Positions 57,603 through 64,000 of a stretch of 64,000 bases of DNA are shown one piece after another. The position numbers and the translations under genes were made by a program. The notes under the pieces are model-generated. The model did not search any database and had not been told where the DNA came from. It saw only the letters and a list, made by a program, of their open reading frames with translations. The stretch comes from Mucor racemosus (Eukaryota; Mucoromycota; Mucoromycetes; Mucorales; Mucoraceae): NCBI GenBank assembly GCA_027405735.1, contig JAPEHQ010000017.1, positions 875,501 through 939,500 on the forward strand, in the 5' to 3' direction. Within the stretch, counting starts at the first letter, position 1. Each line of letters opens with the position of its first letter.

Positions 57603-59180
57603 ATGGCTTTCTCCGCTAAAGATCAGTTTTTAATGCGAGAATCTACCTCACAGGGTAGATCAACGTTGGATTCTAGCCATAATCCAAGCAACAAACCATT
57701 TACATATCAGTCTTTCACAGATGCAATCAAATTTCAAAAACGACACGCATTCAATGTTACTCCAGATGTGGATAATACGGAATGTTTTAAAACCTTAACA
57801 TCCAACTCGACTTTCATTGAAGCGAAGGAAAAAAACTCTATCGTCATTGATTGTTCTCAATTCCTTGGAATGGTGTTCAAAGATAAGACCCTCTTAGGTA
57901 TCATGAGAGAGCAATATCCCAACAGCTTAGGTATGAAACCAAGAATTATTGGAAAGAACAAGCGAAAAGTTGTCGAACTTAGCTTCTCTACTGAAAAGGA
58001 ATGCAAAGATGCGCTTTTAAAGGAATTTGTAGTGGAAGGTAAAGCTATTGAAGTTAGTAAAACCTTGACGAGTACATCTCAAGTAATTCGGGTTGGAATT
58101 ACTGAGATCCCTCTTGATGATGAGGATGCGTTGATGGAATCTCTTGTCAAGACATTTGAAAGATACGGCGATATCCTGAACATTGGATTGACGAAGGTGG
58201 AGGATCATGATTGGTTTACTGGCCGAGGCTTTGTCACTCTTAACAGGGATAAATTAAAAAATTATGCAGCTGACCTTACTCCTCAGGTACAGCTTATTGG
58301 CTATGAGGGAACAGCCCTTCACCTAGTATGGTCAAACATGAAGCCCATTTGTCCTGAGTGTCATTCGGATGATCACATCAAGTATGATTGCCCCAAGAAG
58401 CAGCGAAAACTTTGCCATCGATGCAGGAGCCCTAACCATTTACAGGCCGACTGTCCAGCTGCTCCCTGGAACAAAAAGGACCTTAGAAACAAGGAAACTT
58501 CCAAGTATCAAGATTTGAATGACAATGGTGATATAAACCAAGCTAAATCTAGTGGCATGGAAGTTAATCTATTGGATGCGTTGAAAGGAGGTAATCCTAA
58601 TGCAAAATTCACTTCTAACAATACTTTTGAAGTGTTAGCTGCCTCGGTAGAGGAACAGAATGAAGAAACCAGGAACATTGTGGAAGAAGAAAACATGGAA
58701 GATGTTGTCACTGAATCAGCTAAAGGCACTGAAGCCGAAACTAATGAAGAAAATACTGTGATTGGAACCAGGGAGGAAGATGTCGCTTCAGAATTGAATG
58801 AAGGGAACTTCGAACCTAATATCAATGAGGATGACAATGTCGGGGTGCAAATTAATCAAGAAGGGGAAAAGCAAATTCAACATGCTAAGAAGAATATTGC
58901 TTCGACTTCGAGGGCACCAAGATTGCTGAGATCAAGCCAATCTTCGGACACCGCAAATAGAGGTTTAAACTCAACTACAAGTAAGGATCAACTCAAGCCG
59001 TCTAAGATCAACACATCCAAGAGACGTCTGAATGATGCTATATCTCCTGGATCGGTTGAGCCTACCACGCCTCAGAAAAAGGGCACCAATGATAGCAAAG
59101 TAATAAAAGCAACGGAAGACATATTTGTGTCTCCAGTAGGTGCTAGCAATGAAGAAGAAATATCTGAACATTCAGATTAA
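57603..59180 (+). CDS. LINE ORF1: gag-like CCHC zinc-knuckle protein
   Basis: Encodes 525 residues. Residues about 150-245 look like an RRM-type domain (VIRVGITEIPLDDEDALMES, FERYGDILNIGLTKVEDHDW, GRGFVTLNRDKLKN). Two CCHC-type knuckles follow at about 252-290 (C-P-E-C-H-S-D-D-H-I-K-Y-D-C and C-H-R-C-R-S-P-N-H-L-Q-A-D-C). The C-terminal 200 residues are acidic and then Ser/Lys-rich without obvious fold. The ATG at 57603 lies one base after the left target duplication, so there is practically no 5' UTR if the first ATG is used. A second in-frame ATG is codon 11. It would bind element RNA. Confidence 0.85.
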   Translation: MAFSAKDQFLMRESTSQGRSTLDSSHNPSNKPFTYQSFTDAIKFQKRHAFNVTPDVDNTECFKTLTSNSTFIEAKEKNSIVIDCSQFLGMVFKDKTLLGIMREQYPNSLGMKPRIIGKNKRKVVELSFSTEKECKDALLKEFVVEGKAIEVSKTLTSTSQVIRVGITEIPLDDEDALMESLVKTFERYGDILNIGLTKVEDHDWFTGRGFVTLNRDKLKNYAADLTPQVQLIGYEGTALHLVWSNMKPICPECHSDDHIKYDCPKKQRKLCHRCRSPNHLQADCPAAPWNKKDLRNKETSKYQDLNDNGDINQAKSSGMEVNLLDALKGGNPNAKFTSNNTFEVLAASVEEQNEETRNIVEEENMEDVVTESAKGTEAETNEENTVIGTREEDVASELNEGNFEPNINEDDNVGVQINQEGEKQIQHAKKNIASTSRAPRLLRSSQSSDTANRGLNSTTSKDQLKPSKINTSKRRLNDAISPGSVEPTTPQKKGTNDSKVIKATEDIFVSPVGASNEEEISEHSD

Positions 59181-59209
59181 TTTCTGATCTATAAATATCA
59201 ACAATACTT

Positions 59210-62200
59210 ATGAATAATACCAAATATGTTAACATCAATATAGGCTCTGTCAACTGCAGAAGTCTATACAAACAATCTCAACAATCAACTACAGACGACT
59301 TTATAGCTATGTTAAAGAACAAGAAATTAAATATCCTACTATGTCAGGAAACCAACATACCAAATCACTCGTTTGAAGAAATAATCAACAATATGGAAAT
59401 CAAATTTAAATATCACCAAGCAATATGGACTGAACACTGTTCCATCATTAATTTTAACAATGCAATTAACCTTGAGAAAATCAAGATATCTACAGATGGA
59501 AGAATGATTTTATCCAAACTTACCTTTGTAGACAATCCTACGACACCATTTTACATCATGAACATTTATGCACACTCTGGACATGTTCAAAGACAAGAGA
59601 GGAATAATCTTTTTAAAGATATAGTTAACATACTTTTATCTATTCCAGAGATTCTTCCACATTTGATTATGGCAGGGGACTTTAATTACAGTTTTGATAG
59701 TGGTAGCAGACATGGATCCAGAATACGTAAAAGCAAGGAGTTAGTCCAATTTATGGCGGGATATATGAAAGACTGTATGAACCAAGAAGGAGAAGGATAT
59801 GGGCCTACATGTAGACAGAATAGACAAGGACGTATCTCTCTCTCGACTATAGATTACATGTTTGCCGGGAAGGAGCTCTTTCAAAGGATGAATGGTGGAG
59901 ATGTAGAATTTTTCGGTCAGGAATTTACCGATCATGCACTACTTACCAAGACCTTAACTATAGAAATGTATAACTGTGGAAAAGGTATATGGAGAGCCAA
60001 TCCTTACCTATGTAAGAACAAAAGATATGTTAGCATTTTGAATAGAGAAATAGAAAACTACGTTCAAAACAAGCTAAATCCTGAACTGTCAACTCAAGAC
60101 CAATGGGATTGTCTTAAGAATATGGTCAAAAAAGTTACAACTAATTTCTGTCGCACTACCAACCAAATCAGAGAGACAACACTGAAGAAACTAAACAGTG
60201 AGAGGAACCGTATCTTGAGGTTATACCGTGATAATAAAGAATGTCTGAATATACTACTGCCTGATATTGAAACACAAATTTCAAAATTACAAAAGGAAAA
60301 GACAGACATTGCAAGGTTGAGATCAGGAAAGTATTGGATGGAGAACAACGAAAACTCGCCGTCATATATCAAAAGAACCATTGACCAGCGAAGAGAAGCT
60401 CGTACCCTCAATATGATCAAACACCCGGATACTAGAACTGATTGCAATGATAGGGATTCTAAGATTGGAGCAGCAGAATCTTTTTACTCTAAGTTGTACA
60501 CTGAAGAAAGAATAGATATTAACTGTTTAGATGCAATACTGAACCACATTAACAAATCCATCTCTAAAGAGGAAACTGAGGAAATTACACAAGACATATC
60601 TTTTGAAGAGATCAAACAAGGTGCAAAACGAAGTCCACGTAAAAGTAGCCCTGGTTTGGATGGATTGCCATATGAAATTCTCAATATTGTAATGATTCAC
60701 CCAAGATGTAAAGAAATTGTCGAAAAGGTGTACAATGATGCATTGAAATATGGAATTATTCCTAAATCTTGGCAACAAGCATGTATTATCCTACTACCAA
60801 AGAAAGGCGATTTGTCAGATTTGTCAAACTGGAGGCCGATTTCTCTAATCAATACCGACTGCAAAGTGTTTACTAGGATTCTGAACTCCAGACTCATGGG
60901 AATAGCTTCACAGCTGATTAATAACTTCCAAACAGGATTCATGCCACAAAGATTTATTGGAGATCAAGGGTTTTCATTAAACCTCATGATTGAAAACTCA
61001 AAAGTATGCAAAGGTTTGAATAAATCCGAGTTCACTGAATATGTTGGTATAATGCTAGACAACCATAAAGCCTATGATAGAGTTCATCCATACTATCTGA
61101 CCAAGGTCCTAGAAAAATTTGGTATCCCTGAGTCCATCATTCAATGCATCCAAAATCTGTTCTTCAACAATGAAATATTCGTCAATGTCAATGGTTTTCT
61201 AACAAATCCAATTAAACAAAAACGAGGCCTAAGACAAGGTGATGCTATTTCACCTCTTCTTTTTAATTTTGCGATAGAGCCATTTCTACTCTCTATCCTT
61301 AATAATGAAGCTGTAACTGGGTACACTATGCAATCAACTAAACCAAGCAGTCAAAATTCTATGAACATGGTTTCTCCAAAACCAATTAAGCTACTAGCCT
61401 ATGCTGATGATATACTAATTTTTGCAAAAAACAAAGCTGAATATTTGGCAATTGAAGATTGCTTGAAAGGATATAGCAAGGCGTCAAATTCTAAAATCAA
61501 CTTAGATAAGTCGGTCGCGTTTCCCCTCCATGGCAGTAAGATGGTGGGTCATAAAGGTGCAGAATTACGGAACTATATCACAAACAATCAACGGATGAAA
61601 TGGTTTGATAATTCAAGTACAGGCTATCTTAAATATCTAGGCTACCCTCTCTGGTTCAACAATCAACAAAGAGATACCTTTGTGGACAACATTAGTGGAA
61701 AAATTCAAGCAACTGTCAACTTTTATAAAGAAAGAAAGATATCAGTATATGGTCGAGCAACTGTGGCCAACACAATGATACTATCAAAACTGTGGCATGT
61801 CCTAAGACTAACCAACCTACCAAAGGTGGTTACTTCAAGATTGAATTCCATTATCTATCAATATATTGTTGATGACAGACGAATCCAAGTGAAGAAGGAT
61901 GTCTTCTATCTGCCAAAAAACGAAGGGGGATTAGGCCTGCTAAACATATCAGTGCAACAGAAGATGCTACAACTTAGATACATCAATGCGTTACTTAGTG
62001 TGAGTGGAACTCCAAATCCAGTACCTAGCCATTTATATAGCTTGATGGTATTTGCCCTTCAAAATGGATGTGATACACCTCACCATGAAGTGCCTCTTCT
62101 GTTTCCTGAATCTCGTTACAAAAGTTCATTTACTGGTTTACACTCCTTTCACAACATCTTCGAAGCTATAGACTCTTGTATAGAACAATGCAAACCGGAT

Positions 62201-63130
62201 GCTGAAAAAATAAAAATATCACCTAAAATACTTCTCTCGCTGCCGTTCACCACCATATGCAACAAGGAACAACTCAATAATGAATTAATAAATATAAATA
62301 CTGCCACAATCAAACAAAGCAAGGTACAAGACTTCTTTCAATACACTCCTTTGACAAAATCCATAATCTACAAACCAAGACAAGAATGCAAAAAACCTAA
62401 AGTGTTATCAAAAATCATTCGACTTGAAAGAGAACAACACATTAAATACAATCATTTTTTCCAACAATACATGGAAAACAATTCCATAGAAAATTTTTTT
62501 GAAGAATCAAATGATTTATCAGAATACTCTAAACTAATACAAGATGTCAACAAGAAGCCATTGCTGGATCAGAAGAAAAAACGTATAAGATACATCCTAA
62601 ATCAAGGCATTCCTTTAATAATACCAAAAGGTTACAACAATAATATATCCAAAAAACAATGGACAGAATTTTACAAGACAAATATGCATCACACAGCAAG
62701 AAACCTTTGGTTTAAAGTTATCCATGACAGAATACCATCCAAGTCCTTTCTTTACAACATGCAAATGAAAGATATTGATTCAGACAAATGCCACCTATGC
62801 AATCTTAGAGAAGACAGTATGCATCTGTTGATCTCGTGTGTACACAAAAAAGATATATGGCAGGAAATTTTCAACAAGTTTCTTGGGTACCCAAGAGTGG
62901 TAAATCCTCAACAGACTTATCATGACTTCAAAAATTTAAAACTGTCCAGATACTATATATACAATTTAGACATACACATCAACATATACGACATTTTCTC
63001 AACGATAACACGCCTTATATGGTTTCATCACTTCAATCATGTGCTCAACTCAGTGCCATTTAACAGCACAATAGTCTCAAAGAAAATATGCTCAGAGCTA
63101 TATAGAATGTCTAATATGAATGACTTGTAG
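59210..63130 (+). CDS. LINE ORF2: APE endonuclease and reverse transcriptase
   Basis: 1306 residues. The endonuclease domain spans about residues 1-255: NINIGSVNCRSLYKQSQQ, LLCQETNIP, HLIMAGDFNYSFDSGSRHGS, LSTIDYMFAG, FTDHALLTKTL. The reverse transcriptase spans about residues 470-800: CIILLPKKGDLSDLSNWRPI, SLINTDCKVFTRILNSRL, GFMPQRFIGDQGFSLNLMIE, KRGLRQGDAISPLLFNFAIE and the catalytic LLAYADDILIFAKNK. A C-terminal finger C-H-L-C-N-L...M-H-L-L-I-S-C lies near residue 1200. The motif wording (F.YADD, RGLRQGDAISPLLF) is that of L1/Tx1-clade enzymes. It differs clearly from ORF2 of the 15-19 kb LINE (FADDVAIF, GVLQGSVLSPHLY), so two distinct LINE lineages are present. Confidence 0.93.
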   Translation: MNNTKYVNINIGSVNCRSLYKQSQQSTTDDFIAMLKNKKLNILLCQETNIPNHSFEEIINNMEIKFKYHQAIWTEHCSIINFNNAINLEKIKISTDGRMILSKLTFVDNPTTPFYIMNIYAHSGHVQRQERNNLFKDIVNILLSIPEILPHLIMAGDFNYSFDSGSRHGSRIRKSKELVQFMAGYMKDCMNQEGEGYGPTCRQNRQGRISLSTIDYMFAGKELFQRMNGGDVEFFGQEFTDHALLTKTLTIEMYNCGKGIWRANPYLCKNKRYVSILNREIENYVQNKLNPELSTQDQWDCLKNMVKKVTTNFCRTTNQIRETTLKKLNSERNRILRLYRDNKECLNILLPDIETQISKLQKEKTDIARLRSGKYWMENNENSPSYIKRTIDQRREARTLNMIKHPDTRTDCNDRDSKIGAAESFYSKLYTEERIDINCLDAILNHINKSISKEETEEITQDISFEEIKQGAKRSPRKSSPGLDGLPYEILNIVMIHPRCKEIVEKVYNDALKYGIIPKSWQQACIILLPKKGDLSDLSNWRPISLINTDCKVFTRILNSRLMGIASQLINNFQTGFMPQRFIGDQGFSLNLMIENSKVCKGLNKSEFTEYVGIMLDNHKAYDRVHPYYLTKVLEKFGIPESIIQCIQNLFFNNEIFVNVNGFLTNPIKQKRGLRQGDAISPLLFNFAIEPFLLSILNNEAVTGYTMQSTKPSSQNSMNMVSPKPIKLLAYADDILIFAKNKAEYLAIEDCLKGYSKASNSKINLDKSVAFPLHGSKMVGHKGAELRNYITNNQRMKWFDNSSTGYLKYLGYPLWFNNQQRDTFVDNISGKIQATVNFYKERKISVYGRATVANTMILSKLWHVLRLTNLPKVVTSRLNSIIYQYIVDDRRIQVKKDVFYLPKNEGGLGLLNISVQQKMLQLRYINALLSVSGTPNPVPSHLYSLMVFALQNGCDTPHHEVPLLFPESRYKSSFTGLHSFHNIFEAIDSCIEQCKPDAEKIKISPKILLSLPFTTICNKEQLNNELININTATIKQSKVQDFFQYTPLTKSIIYKPRQECKKPKVLSKIIRLEREQHIKYNHFFQQYMENNSIENFFEESNDLSEYSKLIQDVNKKPLLDQKKKRIRYILNQGIPLIIPKGYNNNISKKQWTEFYKTNMHHTARNLWFKVIHDRIPSKSFLYNMQMKDIDSDKCHLCNLREDSMHLLISCVHKKDIWQEIFNKFLGYPRVVNPQQTYHDFKNLKLSRYYIYNLDIHINIYDIFSTITRLIWFHHFNHVLNSVPFNSTIVSKKICSELYRMSNMNDL

Positions 63131-63282
63131 GATAATATATATATATGATACTAATATGGCAGGTCACTTTACCTAGTATACACCTTGTCCATCACTATGA
63201 TGAGTTTCAATTTTCTTTTTTTAAATAAAATTTAAAACTTTCATCCCATAAAAAAAAAAAAAAAAAAAAAAAAATGGCATTT

Positions 63283-64000
63283 TGGAAAAAAAAAATTTAC
63301 TCTTTCGTGTATTCCTCCAGAAATTATTAATTAAAACTGCAAACTATATTAAGAGTTATAAATAGAGTCTTAAGCTCTGCATCGAATGGTGGTATTGTTT
63401 TATAATTTTTTCACCAAAATATTTGCACAATTTGAGAAAATAAAAAAAAACGGTTTTATCCACAAAAGTCTATTTTATGAATAATTAGCAAACAAATAAA
63501 TGCTTATATATGGTGTAGGGAAAAAATACGGTCATTTTGAGCTTAGGAAAGCTATAGTAAAAAATCCTGTTTTCGGGGTCAAAACATCAATTGTACGATT
63601 TTTGTCGATTTTTGCCTGTATCTGTAAGGGTTTTGAGGTCGATCCACATCATGTTTTTTATCACCAAAAAAAACTGATATTAAAATGAAGCAACATGGTA
63701 CTTGATCCAAGAAATAGTTTGGGCGTATTTTGAGCTTTAGATTTGTGCAAAAAGTGAATAAAACAATTCTTTAAAAATACCATTTTTTTGTGTATTTTGG
63801 CATAAATGTGCTAATTGAGGATAAATTTTGTATAATTTAGACGTATTCATGTATCTGGATTTGTTCATTTGGGCATGGATTAGTATAAAATGTTGATATT
63901 TCATTTTATTTTGTATTAAATCGCCTATTTTTATGGCTGTAACATAATGCAGTTATTGTAGCTCAAAGGGCAATTGAGACAATAACTTGCTATAATCACT
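63283..64000. other. AT-rich noncoding sequence to the window end
   Basis: No supported gene, RNA or repeat partner seen. The short frame at 63500-63688 has no family features. Confidence 0.4.

Larger units (their letters stand above)
57602..63269 (+). mobile_element. Full-length L1/Tx1-like LINE with poly(A) tail
   Basis: About 5.67 kb lying between two copies of aaaaatggcattt (57589-57601 and 63270-63282). Order: ORF1 (57603-59180), 29-nt gap, ORF2 (59210-63130), about 120-nt 3' UTR, then an A run of about 24 from 63250. Both ORFs are uninterrupted and the duplication is perfect, so the insertion is young. The target is A-rich, as for L1-type endonucleases that cut at T/A junctions. Gag-type CCHC knuckles in ORF1 and APE-RT-CCHC in ORF2 resemble the LINE1-like elements (Grem-LINE) reported from Mucorales pericentromeres. 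That identity is only suggested, not shown. Confidence 0.9.

Overview
This is AT-rich eukaryotic DNA from a filamentous fungus, most likely an early-diverging Mucoromycota/Mucorales species. The reasons are short GT-AG introns (about 45-80 nt), strongly A/T-ending codons, protein matches that look fungal throughout, and a transposon load of two different full-length non-LTR retrotransposons (LINEs) plus a CACTA-like transposase and a Fanzor/TnpB-like relic. The assignment to Mucorales is an inference; no marker gene in the window proves it.

Region 1-20 kb is a repeat-rich block. It starts with the 5' part of a ferric-reductase-like gene running off the left edge. Then come a 1.08 kb dispersed repeat (second copy at 43.3-44.4 kb) interrupted by a SINE-like insertion, a solo LTR, three successive long inverted-repeat structures (3.5-6.1, 6.4-8.5 and 10.6-11.5 kb), a small MITE, a decayed intron-bearing CACTA-like transposase, and two identical tRNA-Thr(UGU) genes. 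The most striking element is a 4.8 kb LINE (15053-19871, minus strand) that appears to have inserted inside a tRNA-Thr gene. Its target-site duplication is exactly the first 16 nt of the tRNA, so an intact tRNA gene is rebuilt at one end and a 16-nt stub is left at the other. The tRNA copy at 8.6 kb serves as the unoccupied paralogue.

Region 20.8-43 kb holds housekeeping genes: NatB auxiliary subunit (NAA25/Mdm20), a large F-box/LRR protein with a polyglutamine C-terminal half, an importin-7/8-type karyopherin (all minus strand), mitochondrial ribosomal protein uS2m (minus), and, divergently, an AzgA-type purine permease and an LPLAT-family acyltransferase (plus).

Region 43-57 kb has repeat copy 2, a PSMD5-like proteasome assembly chaperone and a Hal4/Sat4-type kinase in tandem (plus), a Fanzor/TnpB-like relic (minus), and a divergent pair: PP1 phosphatase catalytic subunit (minus) and an AVT-type vacuolar amino-acid transporter (plus).

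Region 57.6-63.3 kb is a second, apparently young full-length LINE of L1/Tx1 type with intact ORF1 and ORF2, poly(A) tail and 13-bp target duplication. The window ends in AT-rich noncoding DNA. Exon coordinates were worked out by hand from splice consensus, reading-frame continuity and family similarity. No alignment or database search was run.
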